From: Bradyrhizobium sp. WD16
Lineage (GTDB): Bacteria; Pseudomonadota; Alphaproteobacteria; Rhizobiales; Xanthobacteraceae
NCBI RefSeq assembly: GCF_024181725.1
Contig: NZ_CP028908.1
Span: 5,073,501 to 5,137,500, forward strand
Direction of reading: 5' to 3'
Length of the DNA stretch: 64,000 nucleotides
Shown: in pieces, positions 7,917 to 17,897 of the stretch
Layout of the letters: every line of letters starts with the position of its first letter
Position numbering within the stretch: position 1 is the stretch's first letter
Position numbers and translations under genes: made by a program
The notes under the pieces: generated by a model
Database searches by the model: none
What the model was told of the DNA's origin: nothing
What the model saw: the letters and a program-made list of their open reading frames with translations, nothing else

Positions 7917-8867
7917 ATGCGGAAAACGACAGGTTTGCTTCTCGCGAGTGCCGTGACCCTTTGGGCGACCACCGCCTGGTCGCAAGCCCCCCGCCCGGCG
8001 GCCGCCGCGCCCATTGCACCGGCCGCAGCCAAGACCGCGGCAGTCCCGGCCCCGCCACCCGCGCCGGCCGTCGACAAGACAAGTTGCGCCAATCCCGACG
8101 CCCTCGGCGTCAACCGCGTCGTGCAGATCGACACCACCGGCGGTCCCGGCTTCGGCTTCGAGCACTTCAAACAGCTCGATTTCCTGCGCGACAAGGAGGT
8201 TGTGCTGACCTTCGATGACGGTCCATGGCCCGGCAATACCCCGGCGGTGCTCAAGGCCCTGGCCGACGAATGCACCAAAGGCCTGTTCTTTCCGATCGGC
8301 AAGCACGCCACCTACCATCCGGAAATCCTCAAGCAGGTCGCCGCCGCCGGGCACACCATCGGCGCCCACACCTGGTCCCACGCCGTCTTGAACCGCAAGG
8401 GCATGACCGAACAGGCTGCCAAGGACGAGATCGAGAAGGGGTTCAGCGCGGTGCGCTGGGCGCTCGGGGCACCGCCTTCGCCGTTCTTCCGCTTTCCGGC
8501 GCTGCAACACCCGCCGGCCATCGTGACCTATCTCGGCGGGCGCAATGTCGGCATCTTTTCCTGCGATCTGGATTCCTTCGACTTCAGGGCCAGCAAGCCC
8601 GAGAAGATCGTCGATACCGTCATGGGCAAGCTCGACAAACTCGGCAAGGGCATCATCCTGATGCACGATTTCCAGAAGCACACCGCCGAGGCCTTGCCGA
8701 CGTTGCTGCGCAAGCTCAAGGCCGGCGGCTACAAGGTGGTGCAGATCAAGGCCAAGGTTCCGGTGCAGACCATCGCGAGCTATGATGAGGATCTGCTGAA
8801 GGACACCAAATTGCCGACCGTGAGCAGCCGTCCGGTGTCCTCTGTGGTACAGACGATCTCGGAATAG
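7917..8867 (+). CDS. Polysaccharide deacetylase (NodB/CE4 family), exported
   Basis: 316 residues from the ATG at 7917, preceded by GTGGGGA; an earlier in-frame ATG at 7872 would put unrelated residues before the signal peptide. Residues 1-22 are a signal peptide, then an Ala/Pro-rich linker to about 52. CE4 motifs are in order: TFDDGP (98-103, catalytic base and metal Asp), HTWSH (His151 and His155, metal ligands), FFRFPA (motif 3), and ILMHDF (motif 5). The family removes N- or O-acetyl groups from chitin-like, peptidoglycan or exopolysaccharide chains; the substrate here is not readable. Probably monocistronic. Confidence 0.9.
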   Translation: MRKTTGLLLASAVTLWATTAWSQAPRPAAAAPIAPAAAKTAAVPAPPPAPAVDKTSCANPDALGVNRVVQIDTTGGPGFGFEHFKQLDFLRDKEVVLTFDDGPWPGNTPAVLKALADECTKGLFFPIGKHATYHPEILKQVAAAGHTIGAHTWSHAVLNRKGMTEQAAKDEIEKGFSAVRWALGAPPSPFFRFPALQHPPAIVTYLGGRNVGIFSCDLDSFDFRASKPEKIVDTVMGKLDKLGKGIILMHDFQKHTAEALPTLLRKLKAGGYKVVQIKAKVPVQTIASYDEDLLKDTKLPTVSSRPVSSVVQTISE

Positions 8868-8909
8868 CCGCGCCCAATCACGGGTGGCGGCGCCTGCCAG
8901 AGGACGGTC

Positions 8910-9458
8910 GTGCTGCGTTTGGAAGGTTACGTGATCGTGTCCGGCGACGGCATGCTGGCGGACGCCGGCGGTTCGATGCCGGACAGTTTGAAGTTCGAGG
9001 CGGATTACCGCTTCTTCTCGACCGCACTCGATGCTGTCGATGTCGTCGTCCATGGCCGGAAGTCGTTCGAGGACCAGCCCAACTCGCCGCGCCGTCGCCG
9101 CGTCATCGTCACCGGCAAGGTGGCCTCGCTTGCCGACGATCCGGGCAATGCGAAGGCAACGCTGTGGAATCCTGCCGGCGCACCGTTCGAGGCCGCCTGC
9201 GCCCATGCCGGCGTGACGGAAGGCATCGCCGCCATCATCGGCGGCCCTGGCGTCTTCGCGATGTTTCTCGGCCGCTACGACACCTTCTGGCTGTCTCAGG
9301 CGCCCCGGGTCCGCGTGCCCGGCGGCCACGGCGTCTTTCCCGGCGTGCCGGAGCGCTCGCCGGAAGACATCCTGCGCGCCAGCGGCCTCCACCCGACCGA
9401 CACCCGCGTGCTCGATCCCGCCGCGGATGTGCGCGTCACCGCGTGGCGGCGGAGCTGA
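8910..9458 (+). CDS. Dihydrofolate reductase-like (RibD C-terminal fold) protein
   Basis: 182 residues from a GTG start, 42 bp after the deacetylase. VVVHGRKSFED (about 47-57) matches the NADPH-binding GRxTxE region of the DHFR/RibD fold, RRRVIVTGKVASL a following strand, and IIGGPGVFAMFLGRYDTFWLS (about 108-129) the GG...F loop and later strand. It lacks the DHFR hallmarks at the folate pocket, so it is a family member of unknown substrate rather than FolA. It may share a transcript with the gene before it. The N-terminus LEGYVIVSGDGMLA aligns with the first DHFR strand, supporting this start. Confidence 0.7.
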   Translation: MLRLEGYVIVSGDGMLADAGGSMPDSLKFEADYRFFSTALDAVDVVVHGRKSFEDQPNSPRRRRVIVTGKVASLADDPGNAKATLWNPAGAPFEAACAHAGVTEGIAAIIGGPGVFAMFLGRYDTFWLSQAPRVRVPGGHGVFPGVPERSPEDILRASGLHPTDTRVLDPAADVRVTAWRRS

Positions 9459-9470
9459 AGCGCGGCGTCG

Positions 9471-9926
9471 TTAAAGCTGGCGCTCGCCCAAGGTAAGGTC
9501 CGCCGCATCGCGCGGCGTCCGCGGGAAGCCCGCGATGATCAGCAGCGCCCCAACCAGCGACAGATTCTTGAGCGCTTGAATCGTATCGTCGACGTGCCTG
9601 GAGCTGCTCACGTCCCAGAACGGGTGATAATAGAACGTCGCCACGAGCACGAACAGCATCAGCACCACGGCGAAGAAGCGGGCGCCGAAATTGAGCGCAA
9701 TCATCAGCGCGCAGATGATCTCGGTGGCGCCGGCCGCAATCGCCAGGATCTGTTCGAACGGCATGCCGGTAAAAGCCGCGATCTGATCGGCATAAGGCGA
9801 AACCACCGACGGCAGCACGACATGGGCTGCAAGGTCCTTGGCCGTGGCCGTCAGGTCGACGAGCTTCAACACCCCGGAGACGACGAACAGCACCGCAAAG
9901 AGAACTCGCCCGACCGCGACCACCAT
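9471..9926 (-). CDS. DoxX-family membrane protein
   Basis: 151 residues from the ATG at 9926, which has GAGGGG at good spacing; a longer frame to 9980 lacks such a site. Four hydrophobic segments are visible: VVAVGRVLFAVLFVVSGVLK, a second around FEQILAIAAGATEII, ARFFAVVLMLFVLVATFYY, and LSLVGALLIIAGF. The order and the HPFWD loop fit DoxX-like inner membrane proteins (quinol oxidase subunit-like or redox-related). The exact role is unknown. It is convergent with the DHFR-like gene, with ends 12 bp apart. Confidence 0.8.
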   Translation of the reverse strand: MVVAVGRVLFAVLFVVSGVLKLVDLTATAKDLAAHVVLPSVVSPYADQIAAFTGMPFEQILAIAAGATEIICALMIALNFGARFFAVVLMLFVLVATFYYHPFWDVSSSRHVDDTIQALKNLSLVGALLIIAGFPRTPRDAADLTLGERQL

Positions 9927-10115
9927 GCCTCTGCCCCTCGTAAAACCGGGATTGGTCCCGGCGGAAATCCAGGCGAACACAAAACGGGGCCGCTACGGCT
10001 GATCGACATGCGCCGATCGGCAATCGTCCCCCGCCGGGCGCAGATCCGCCCGGCTGCTATTTGTAGCCAAGAACCCGGTCGACGTTCGAGCCTTTTCCGG
10101 GTCGATTCCCAACAA

Positions 10116-12422
10116 TCAGGCGAAGAGCGTCGGCTGCTGCCGGCTGGCCTTCTCCTGAGCTTCGACCACCGCCACCGCGGTCATGTTGAGAATGCCGCGG
10201 GCGGTGACTGAAGGGGTCAGAATATGGGCCGGGCGCGCCGGGCCGATCAGGATCGGTCCCACCGGCAAGGCGTCGGCGACCATCTTGATCATCTGATAGG
10301 CGATGTTGGCGGCGTCGAGATTGGGCATGATCAGCACGTTGGCCACGCCCTCCAGCCGCGAATGCGGCAGGATGCTCTGACGGATCAACTGCGACAGCGC
10401 CGAATCGCCCTGCATTTCGCCGTCGGCCCCGATCTCCGGATGCTGCTCGGCGAAGATGCGCGTCGCATCGCGCATCTTGCGCGATGATTCACTATCATAG
10501 CTGCCGAAATCGGAATGGGACAGGAAGGCGATCTTGGGCGTCAGCCCGAAGCGCTGGACATGCACCGCGGCCTGGGCCGCAATCTCCGCCAGCTCGGGGG
10601 CGGTCGGGTTGAGGCGAACCTGAGTATCGGCGAGGAAGAACGGCCCCTTGCTGGTAATCAGCAGGGCGAGCGCCGACACATCGACAACGCCATCGGAGAA
10701 GCCGATGATCTCGCGGATGTGCCGCAGATGGCTCATGTAGCGGCCTTCGACACCGCACAACATGGCGTCGGCCTCGCCGCGCGTGACCGCGAGCGCCGCG
10801 ATCACCGTGTTGTTGGTGCGCACCAGCGTGCGCGCCGCATCCGGCGTCACGCCGTTGCGGCCGGCCGCATCGATATAGCTCTGCACATAGGAGCGGTAGC
10901 GCGGATCGTCCTCAGGATTGATCAGCTGAAAATCATGTCCGGCCCGGATGGTGAGGCCGAGACGCTGGATGCGGGCGGCGACCACGGAGGGTCGACCGAC
11001 CAGGATCGGGTGCGCGAGCTTCTCCTCCAGGATCACCTGGGTGGCGCGCAGGATGCGGGCGTCTTCACCTTCGGCGAAGATCACGCGCACCGGCTGGGTT
11101 TTCGCCTTGGCGAAGACCGGCTTCATGATCAGGCCCGAGCGGAAGGTGAACTGCTCGAGGCGCCCCACATACTCGTCGAAATCGGCGATCGGCCGGGTGG
11201 CGACGCCGGACTCCATCGCCGCGCGGGCCACGGCCGGGGCAATGCGCAGCATCAGGCGGGGATCGAAGGGGTTCGGAATCAGCGAGCCAGTGCCGAAGCC
11301 CTGCACCTCCGAGGCATCCGAGGAACGCGCCACCACGTCGGACGGCGCTTCGCGCGCGAGCTGGGCGATGGCATCGACAGCGGCGCGTTTCATCTCCTCG
11401 TTGATCGCGGTGGCGCCGACGTCGAGCGCGCCGCGGAAGATGAAGGGGAAGCACAGGACGTTGTTGACCTGGTTGGGGAAGTCCGAACGACCGGTGCAGA
11501 TCATGGCGTCCGGGCGAACCGCCCGCACCTCGTCCGGCATGATCTCGGGGGTCGGATTGGCCAGCGCCAGCACCAGCGGCTTGTCCGCCATCTCGGCGAC
11601 CATCTCGCGCTTGAGCACATTGGGACCGGACAGGCCGAGAAAGATATCGGCTCCGCCGATCACTTCGCCGAGGGTGCGCTTGTCGGTCTTCTGGGCATAA
11701 ACCGACTTCCAGCGGTCCATGTTCTCGTTGCGGCCGACATGAACGAGGCCGTCGATGTCGCAGACCCAGATGTTCTTGCGCTGGGCTCCCATCGACACCA
11801 GCAGATTGAGGCAGGCGAGCGCCGCAGCCCCGGCACCGGCGGTGACGATCTTGACGTCCTCGAGCTTCTTGCCGTTGAGCGCCAGCGCATTGCGCACCGC
11901 GGCGCCGACGATGATCGCGGTGCCGTGCTGGTCATCATGGAAAACCGGGATCTTCATGCGCTGCTTGAGCTGATCCTCGATCTCGAAGCACTCCGGCGCG
12001 CGGATATCCTCGAGATTGATACCGCCAAAGGTCGGCTCCAGCGCCGCCACCGTCTCGACCACCCGCTCGACCGTGCTGGCCGCGATCTCGATGTCGAAGA
12101 CGTCGATATTGGCGAACTTCTTGAAGAGGACAGCCTTGCCCTCCATGACCGGCTTGGAGGCCAGCGGGCCGATATTGCCAAGGCCGAGCACTGCGGTGCC
12201 GTTGGAAACCACGGCGACCAGATTGGCCCGGCAGGTCAGCGTCGCCGCCTCGCCCGGATCCTGCACGATGGCATCGCAGGCGGCAGCCACGCCCGGCGAA
12301 TAGGCCAGCGCGAGATCGCGCTGGTTGGCCAATGGCTTGATCGGCTGGATTTCAAGTTTGCCGGGGCGCGGCTGACGGTGATAGGCGAGCGCGGCGGAGC
12401 GCAGGTCCTCAGAATTCGACAT
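10116..12422 (-). CDS. maeB: NADP-dependent malic enzyme with phosphotransacetylase-like domain
   Basis: 768 residues from ATG 12422 (MSNSEDLR), preceded by GAGGGACTTG; a TTG four codons earlier is possible. Residues 1-430 are the malic enzyme: [52 protein letters not shown] (metal Asp), the NAD(P) fold with [13 protein letters not shown], and [14 protein letters not shown]. Residues 440-768 are the phosphotransacetylase-like domain ([53 protein letters not shown]). The two-domain form oxidatively decarboxylates malate to pyruvate; the C-terminal domain generally binds acetyl-CoA and regulates rather than catalyses. Confidence 0.96.
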   Translation of the reverse strand: MSNSEDLRSAALAYHRQPRPGKLEIQPIKPLANQRDLALAYSPGVAAACDAIVQDPGEAATLTCRANLVAVVSNGTAVLGLGNIGPLASKPVMEGKAVLFKKFANIDVFDIEIAASTVERVVETVAALEPTFGGINLEDIRAPECFEIEDQLKQRMKIPVFHDDQHGTAIIVGAAVRNALALNGKKLEDVKIVTAGAGAAALACLNLLVSMGAQRKNIWVCDIDGLVHVGRNENMDRWKSVYAQKTDKRTLGEVIGGADIFLGLSGPNVLKREMVAEMADKPLVLALANPTPEIMPDEVRAVRPDAMICTGRSDFPNQVNNVLCFPFIFRGALDVGATAINEEMKRAAVDAIAQLAREAPSDVVARSSDASEVQGFGTGSLIPNPFDPRLMLRIAPAVARAAMESGVATRPIADFDEYVGRLEQFTFRSGLIMKPVFAKAKTQPVRVIFAEGEDARILRATQVILEEKLAHPILVGRPSVVAARIQRLGLTIRAGHDFQLINPEDDPRYRSYVQSYIDAAGRNGVTPDAARTLVRTNNTVIAALAVTRGEADAMLCGVEGRYMSHLRHIREIIGFSDGVVDVSALALLITSKGPFFLADTQVRLNPTAPELAEIAAQAAVHVQRFGLTPKIAFLSHSDFGSYDSESSRKMRDATRIFAEQHPEIGADGEMQGDSALSQLIRQSILPHSRLEGVANVLIMPNLDAANIAYQMIKMVADALPVGPILIGPARPAHILTPSVTARGILNMTAVAVVEAQEKASRQQPTLFA

Positions 12423-12472
12423 CAAGTCCCTCAAGTCCCTCGACCGCCCGCCCGGACGTCATCCGCGCGAAG

Positions 12473-12490
12473 GGTCAGATGTGTCTGACC
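12473..12490. other. Small hairpin in the aspS-maeB gap
   Basis: GGTCAGA-TGTG-TCTGACC is a perfect 7-bp stem lying between aspS and maeB. No T tract follows on the minus strand, so it is not a canonical intrinsic terminator; it may stabilise the aspS 3' end. Confidence 0.35.
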
Positions 12491-12561
12491 GCCCCGCCGT
12501 GGTCCGGCGTGGCGGTCGTCAGTTGATTAGTCCTTACAGCGCGAGGCCCGGTCCGGCGTGA

Positions 12562-14334
12562 TCAGGTCTGCGGCAGATTGAGACGAATATGCAGCTCGCG
12601 CAACTGCTTCGGCGTGACCTCGGAGGGCGCGCCCATGAGCAGGTCCTCGGCGCGCTGGTTCATCGGAAACAGCGAAATCTCGCGCAGATTGGTCGTGCCG
12701 CATAGCAGCATGACGATGCGGTCGACGCCCGCGGCCATGCCGCCATGGGGCGGCGCGCCGTACTGGAAGGCGCGATACATGCCGCCGAAACGCTCGACGA
12801 CATCCTGCTCCCCATAGCCGGCGATCTCGAAGGCCTTCACCATGGCCTGCGGCCGGTGGTTGCGGATACCACCTGATGCAATCTCATAGCCGTTGCAGGT
12901 GATGTCGTACTGGAACGCCTTGATGGTCAGCGGGTCCTGGGTTTCCAGCGCCTCGAGCCCGCCCTGGGGCATCGAGAACGGGTTGTGCGAGAAATCGACC
13001 TTCTTGTCGTCCTCGTTGTACTCGTACATCGGGAAGTCGACGATCCAGGCGAGTTCGAACCGATCCTTGTCGATCAAGCCGAGCTCGTCGCCGACCTTGT
13101 TGCGGGCGAGGCCCGCGAAGCGAACGAACTTGGCCGGGTCACCGGCGACGAAGAAGGCGGCGTCGCCATCTTTCAGGCCGAGCGCGTCGCGGATCGCCGC
13201 GGTCCGTTCCGGACCGATATTGTTGGCGAGCGGCCCCGCCCCCTCGCCGCCCTCGCGCCACATGATATAGCCAAGGCCGGGCTGGCCCTCGCCCTGGGCC
13301 CAGCTGTTCATGCGGTCGCAGAACGCGCGCGAACCGCCACCTGGCCCCGGAATGGCCCAGACTTCGTTGCGCGCATCCTCGAGCATGCGGGCGAAGACCT
13401 TGAAGCCCGAGCCGCGGAAGTGCTCGGACACGTTCTGCATCACCAGCGGATTGCGCAGGTCCGGCTTGTCGGAGCCATATTTGCGCAGCGCCTCGGCGAA
13501 GGGGATCCGCGCCCAGTTACGGGTGACGGGCTTGCCCTTGGCGAATTCCTCGAACACCCCCGTGATCACCGGCTCCATGGCGGCGAAGACGTCGTCCTGG
13601 GTGACGAAGCTCATTTCGAGGTCGAGCTGATAGAACTCGCCCGGCAGGCGATCGGCACGCGGGTCCTCGTCGCGGAAGCACGGCGCGATCTGGAAATAGC
13701 GATCGAAGCCGGACATCATCAGCAGCTGCTTGTACTGCTGCGGCGCCTGCGGCAGGGCGTAGAACTTGCCGGGATGGATGCGGCTCGGCACCAGGAAGTC
13801 GCGGGCGCCCTCCGGCGAGGACGCGGTCAGGATCGGCGTCTGGAATTCGAAGAACCCGGCGTCCTTCATCCGCCGCCGCATCGAATCGATGATGGCGCCG
13901 CGGGTCATGATGTTCTGGTGCAGCCGCTCGCGGCGCAGGTCGAGGAAGCGATATTTCAGCCGGATGTCCTCGGGATATTCCTGATCACCGAACACCGGCA
14001 GCGGCAATTCGCCGGCCGGGCCCAGCACCTCGATCTCGGTCACGAAGACCTCGACCGCGCCGGTCGGCAGTTCGGGATTTTCCGTGCCCTCGGGACGGCG
14101 GCGGACCCTGCCATCCATCCGCACCACCCACTCGGACCGCAGCTTCTCCGCCTCGCGGAAGGCCGGCGAATCCGGATCGGCGACGCATTGGGTCAGCCCG
14201 TAATGGTCGCGCAGGTCGATGAACAGGACGCCGCCGTGGTCGCGAATGCGGTGGCACCAGCCCGACAGCCGAACCGTTTCGTCGATATTGGCGGCGCGGA
14301 GCGCGCCGCAGGTATGGGTCCGATAGCGATGCAT
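12562..14334 (-). CDS. aspS: Aspartyl-tRNA synthetase
   Basis: 590 residues, the normal bacterial length. The N-terminal OB fold is [20 protein letters not shown] (20-40). The class II motif 2 region is [20 protein letters not shown] (about 210-230), with [10 protein letters not shown] after it. Motif 3 is [13 protein letters not shown] (about 533-545), preceded by PPHG. The bacterial GAD insertion lies between motifs 2 and 3. It attaches Asp to tRNA-Asp; alphaproteobacteria often use a non-discriminating form that also charges tRNA-Asn, which I cannot decide from sequence here. The start [10 protein letters not shown] is the conserved one. Divergent from rnd. Confidence 0.97.
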   Translation of the reverse strand: MHRYRTHTCGALRAANIDETVRLSGWCHRIRDHGGVLFIDLRDHYGLTQCVADPDSPAFREAEKLRSEWVVRMDGRVRRRPEGTENPELPTGAVEVFVTEIEVLGPAGELPLPVFGDQEYPEDIRLKYRFLDLRRERLHQNIMTRGAIIDSMRRRMKDAGFFEFQTPILTASSPEGARDFLVPSRIHPGKFYALPQAPQQYKQLLMMSGFDRYFQIAPCFRDEDPRADRLPGEFYQLDLEMSFVTQDDVFAAMEPVITGVFEEFAKGKPVTRNWARIPFAEALRKYGSDKPDLRNPLVMQNVSEHFRGSGFKVFARMLEDARNEVWAIPGPGGGSRAFCDRMNSWAQGEGQPGLGYIMWREGGEGAGPLANNIGPERTAAIRDALGLKDGDAAFFVAGDPAKFVRFAGLARNKVGDELGLIDKDRFELAWIVDFPMYEYNEDDKKVDFSHNPFSMPQGGLEALETQDPLTIKAFQYDITCNGYEIASGGIRNHRPQAMVKAFEIAGYGEQDVVERFGGMYRAFQYGAPPHGGMAAGVDRIVMLLCGTTNLREISLFPMNQRAEDLLMGAPSEVTPKQLRELHIRLNLPQT

Positions 14335-14539
14335 TGAGGTCCTGGACTGGCGTCGGAGTGGAATCTGGCCTTGACGGCGCGCCTTCGTTTACCCGAGGCG
14401 TGCCGGCCCGGCAACCAAGACGGGGGGCCAAAATCCACCCTGCACTATCCCGCACGAGCAAAAATGCTCGTCAAAACAACACTGTTATCCTCTAAAATCG
14501 GGGCGACAAGGCGGCCAAGACCGGTTATGCAGCAGCGTC

Positions 14540-15694
14540 ATGAAGCTGATCACCACTACCGCTGAACTGGACGCGGCCTGCGCCCGCCTCGCCCGCCACC
14601 CCTCCATCACGGTCGACACCGAGTTCCTGCGGGAGACGACCTATTATCCCCTGCTCTGTGTTATCCAGCTGGCCAGCGCCGAGGAGGCCGTGGTCATCGA
14701 TACCCTTGCCGAGGGGCTCGAACTTGGGTCGTTCTTCACCCTGATGGCCGACGAAACGGTGCTCAAGGTATTCCACGCCGCCCGACAGGACATCGAGATC
14801 ATCTGGCACCGGGCCGGAATCGTACCCCACCCGGTGTTCGACACCCAGGTCGCCGCCATGGTGCTCGGATATGGCGACAGCATCGCCTACGACTCCCTGG
14901 TCGAACGGATCACCGGCCACCGCCCCGACAAGACCCACCGTTTCACCGACTGGTCGCGGCGGCCGCTCACCGAAGAGCAGCTCCACTACGCCGTGTCGGA
15001 TGTCACCCACCTGCGCGAGGTCTTCGCCGCGCTCGATGCCGATCTCGCCAAGCGCGGCCGCAACGACTGGGTCAGCGAGGAAATGGAGGTCCTGACCTCC
15101 CCGAAGACCTACGACTTCCACCCTGAACGGGCCTGGGAGCGGCTCAAGACCCGCGTCCGCAAGCCGAAGGAATTGGCGGTCCTGATGGAGGTCGCCGCCT
15201 GGCGCGAACAGGAGGCGCAGAGCCGCGACGTGCCGCGCTCGCGCGTGCTCAAGGACGACGCCATCGGCGACATCGCCACCCATGCGCCGACCACCCTGGA
15301 GCGGCTCGCCAATCTGCGTTCGCTGCCCAAGGGATTTGAACGCTCCAAATGGGGCAACGACATCATTGCCGCGGTCCAGCGCGGACTAACGCGCGATCTG
15401 AACAACCTGCCGAAGCTGGAAAGACCGCGCAACAACGTCAATACGTCGGCGATCGTCGAGCTCCTGAAGGTGCTGCTGCGCATGACCTCCGAGCGCCACG
15501 GCGTCGCCTCGAAGATTCTCGCCACCGTGGACGATCTCGAACAGATCGCCGCCGACGATCATGCCGACGTCGCAGCGCTCCATGGCTGGCGCCGCGAGCT
15601 GTTCGGCGAGGCCGCGCTCGGGCTCAAGCATGGACGCCTCGCGCTGGCCATCGACAAGGGCCGCGTGTTGCCGATCAATCGCGGCGAAACCTGA
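14540..15694 (+). CDS. rnd: Ribonuclease D
   Basis: 384 residues. The DEDDy exonuclease motifs are visible: TVDTEFL (Asp26, Glu28; Exo I), [11 protein letters not shown] (Asp; Exo II), and [14 protein letters not shown] (Tyr and Asp; Exo III). A first HRDC domain follows around 210-290 ([20 protein letters not shown]), then a second degenerate helical domain to the C-terminus. It trims the 3' ends of tRNA precursors and other structured RNAs. The ATG at 14540 is the first residue of the conserved [10 protein letters not shown] start. Downstream lies a 34-bp palindrome 10 bp after the stop. Confidence 0.95.
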   Translation: MKLITTTAELDAACARLARHPSITVDTEFLRETTYYPLLCVIQLASAEEAVVIDTLAEGLELGSFFTLMADETVLKVFHAARQDIEIIWHRAGIVPHPVFDTQVAAMVLGYGDSIAYDSLVERITGHRPDKTHRFTDWSRRPLTEEQLHYAVSDVTHLREVFAALDADLAKRGRNDWVSEEMEVLTSPKTYDFHPERAWERLKTRVRKPKELAVLMEVAAWREQEAQSRDVPRSRVLKDDAIGDIATHAPTTLERLANLRSLPKGFERSKWGNDIIAAVQRGLTRDLNNLPKLERPRNNVNTSAIVELLKVLLRMTSERHGVASKILATVDDLEQIAADDHADVAALHGWRRELFGEAALGLKHGRLALAIDKGRVLPINRGET

Positions 15695-15704
15695 GCGTTA
15701 CCAG

Positions 15705-15774
15705 CTAGTGTCCCGGTAATTCGGAGACGGGACACTAGCATCATTGTGATTTTAGTGCGGTTTTGGATCCGACG
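15705..15774. repeat. Deleted A-type palindrome plus half C unit
   Basis: 15705-15738 is a 34-bp palindrome (CTAGTGTCCCG... ...CGGGACACTAG) that keeps both unit A ends but has lost the centre. After the 13-nt linker CATCATTGTGATT comes TTAGTGCGGTTTTGGATCCG (15752 onward), the left arm of unit C. The same linker and arm follow the palindrome at 20048-20123. Confidence 0.85.
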
Positions 15775-15788
15775 TTGGTAGCGGCAGC

Positions 15789-16145
15789 CTATTCGCCGAG
15801 GACGCGCCGCCGTTCATCGAACTCTTCCTTGTCGATCTCGCCGCGTGCATAGCGCTCCTTGAGGATGTCCAGCGCAGTGCGGGGCGGCGCGACATGGTGC
15901 CATGGCGCCGGCGCCGGACCGCCCGCCCAGCGCACCGCAACGGCCACGGCGGCGACGATCACAACCAGGAACAGGATCATGAACAGTGGACCGAAGATCA
16001 TGGCGAGCCCGCCACCCCACCACATCATATGCGGGCCATAGGCCCATCGTTCGGCATCCGTCGATGCCTGCGCCCACACCGCACCGGGCACAAGGGCCAG
16101 AGCGGCCGCTCCGACGGCCGCGAACCGAGTGAAACCCTGTCGCAT
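15789..16145 (-). CDS. SHOCT-domain membrane protein
   Basis: 118 residues. A signal peptide or first membrane segment (1-26, FAAVGAAALALVPGAVWAQ), a strongly hydrophobic segment (about 47-70, LAMIFGPLFMILFLVVIVAA), then the C-terminal SHOCT motif DILKERYARGEIDKEEFDER (about 92-111). SHOCT is a short helical module found in oligomerising membrane or secreted proteins. Function unknown. On the minus strand after ppx with a gap of about 160 bp that holds nothing recognisable. Confidence 0.85.
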   Translation of the reverse strand: MRQGFTRFAAVGAAALALVPGAVWAQASTDAERWAYGPHMMWWGGGLAMIFGPLFMILFLVVIVAAVAVAVRWAGGPAPAPWHHVAPPRTALDILKERYARGEIDKEEFDERRRVLGE

Positions 16146-16307
16146 CAGCTTGCTCCATCCATGGTGGAGCCGCCATGATGGCGCCGGCCCGGTGGCGCGT
16201 GTTGCGCCAGGTCAAGCCGAACACGGCGGTCCAGCCGGGCGAAGGCCGGAACGACACCGGCAGCAGCGGCGAGACTGTCGTCGGCCGCGCCGCGCAGCAC
16301 CGCGGCG

Positions 16308-17897
16308 TCAGCCGCGCACCACCGCGCCCGAGCGGCCGATCAGCTTGGCAAGTTGCTTGAAACGGCTGGCGACCCGGTCGGCGGCCAGTTCGGCAGCTTT
16401 CGGCGCCACCACCAGTTCCAGTTTGCGCCCGCGACTGCGGAAACGAGTCGCCGAGAGCACGCCGGGCTGCGCCGCCGAGATCAGGTGCGCGACCCGGAAG
16501 ATCGCTCCGAACAGGCGCGCCCTCTCCAGCATGTGCGCCGTCACCAGCGCCCGCACGTCGGCCGGGGCCTCGTTGACGGGATTGAGCCCGGCATAACGGT
16601 AGTAGATGGCGAGCGCGATCAGCGCCCTCTCCTGATGGCTGACGGCGCCGAAATGCCCGTTGAGAATCATGCTCATCGACTGCTCGCCGCGATGATCGGG
16701 ATGGGCGCGCCAGCCGATATCCGACAACAGGCAGGCGGCGTGGCGCAGACGACGCTCCTCGACGCTTTCTTTCAGGCCGGCGGCGCGAAACAACTGGTCG
16801 CACCAGGAGGCAAGCTCGTCGGCATGCCCGGGCGAGCGCGAATACAGCCGGTTCATGCTCTGGGCATCGGCGATCAAACCGTCCTGCGTCCGCTCGGCCG
16901 CCGGCAGCTTTTCGAACAACAATCCCTCGCGCACGCCATAGGTCGAGAACACGATCGCCTTCGGCCGCGCGATCTGAATGATGTGCTCGAGCACCAGCGC
17001 CGCATAGGTCAGCAGCGGGCGTCGCGCGTCCGCCACCGTCTCGATATCCGCCAGCATGCCCGCGGCGGCCAGCCGACGCAGCCGCCGGGCGAAATCGAGC
17101 GCCTCGGCCGCGGGAATGGTGTAGCCGTGCATCACCCGCAGCGGATAGCCGCTCTGGATGATGTGAATGCGCGCCAGCGCCCGCCAGGTGCCGCCGACGG
17201 CGTAGAAATTGCGCGCCCGGCCCTGCTGCAGGAACGGCACCTCGGAAAGCCCATCCCTGACGATGCGCTCCGCCTTCTTCAGCGACTTCTGCGCATTGTC
17301 CTGCAAGGCGAGGCCACCGAGCGGCAGCGTCCGGCCGGTGCCGACGCGGCGGCCGTGGACCTCGACGAGTTCGAGCGAGCCGCCGCCGAGATCGCCGACG
17401 ATCCCATCGGGCTTGAACACGCCTGAAATGACGCCGAGCGCCGACAGCCGCGCTTCGCGGCGACCGGACAGGATTTCGATCGGCGCCCCCGCGATCTGCT
17501 CGGCCCGGGCAATGAAATCGGCGCCATTGCTGGCGTCGCGGCAGGCCGCCGTGGCGATGGCGTAGATCCGACCGACCTTCATGATGCGACACAAGGCACG
17601 GAAACGGCGCAGCGACGACAGCGCCTTCTCCACGGCGTCGGCAGCCAGCAGACCCGTGGTCTGCACCTCCCGGCCGAGACCGCACAAGGTCTTTTCGTTG
17701 AACAGCGGCGAAAGGTTGCGCGTCAGCCCTTCATAGACGACGAGGCGCACCGAGTTGGAGCCGATGTCGATGACGGCGATGCTGGACCCGTTCGCCCGGC
17801 CAACGCGGCCGCGCGGCGAGCCGCTAGTTCGACGGGGACTGGCGCTCCGCGCGGCGGGTGAGGCGGCGTGGCGAGGATTCCTTGAGCGACTTACCAC
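16308..17897 (-). CDS. ppx: Exopolyphosphatase / GppA-family phosphatase
   Basis: 529 residues, a little longer than E. coli Ppx because of an Arg/Ser-rich N-terminal extension (1-37) that overlaps the end of ppk1 by 74 bp. Actin-like ATPase motifs: [17 protein letters not shown] (phosphate 1), [15 protein letters not shown] with the adjacent connecting region, and [14 protein letters not shown] (phosphate 2, conserved acidic residue). The C-terminal half carries an HD-like region ([20 protein letters not shown]). It removes terminal phosphate from polyphosphate or pppGpp. The coupled ppk-ppx order is typical: synthesis and breakdown of polyphosphate from one transcript. The true start could be later, near GSSIAVID. 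Confidence 0.93.
   Translation of the reverse strand: MVSRSRNPRHAASPAARSASPRRTSGSPRGRVGRANGSSIAVIDIGSNSVRLVVYEGLTRNLSPLFNEKTLCGLGREVQTTGLLAADAVEKALSSLRRFRALCRIMKVGRIYAIATAACRDASNGADFIARAEQIAGAPIEILSGRREARLSALGVISGVFKPDGIVGDLGGGSLELVEVHGRRVGTGRTLPLGGLALQDNAQKSLKKAERIVRDGLSEVPFLQQGRARNFYAVGGTWRALARIHIIQSGYPLRVMHGYTIPAAEALDFARRLRRLAAAGMLADIETVADARRPLLTYAALVLEHIIQIARPKAIVFSTYGVREGLLFEKLPAAERTQDGLIADAQSMNRLYSRSPGHADELASWCDQLFRAAGLKESVEERRLRHAACLLSDIGWRAHPDHRGEQSMSMILNGHFGAVSHQERALIALAIYYRYAGLNPVNEAPADVRALVTAHMLERARLFGAIFRVAHLISAAQPGVLSATRFRSRGRKLELVVAPKAAELAADRVASRFKQLAKLIGRSGAVVRG

Noticed and set aside
7896-9392. 498-codon open frame on the minus strand opposite the deacetylase and DHFR-like genes
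   Set aside because: Shadow; the plus-strand proteins have complete catalytic motifs.
10515-12488. 657-codon open frame on the plus strand opposite maeB
   Set aside because: Shadow of maeB; composition Arg/Gly/His/Asp-rich and no homology pattern.
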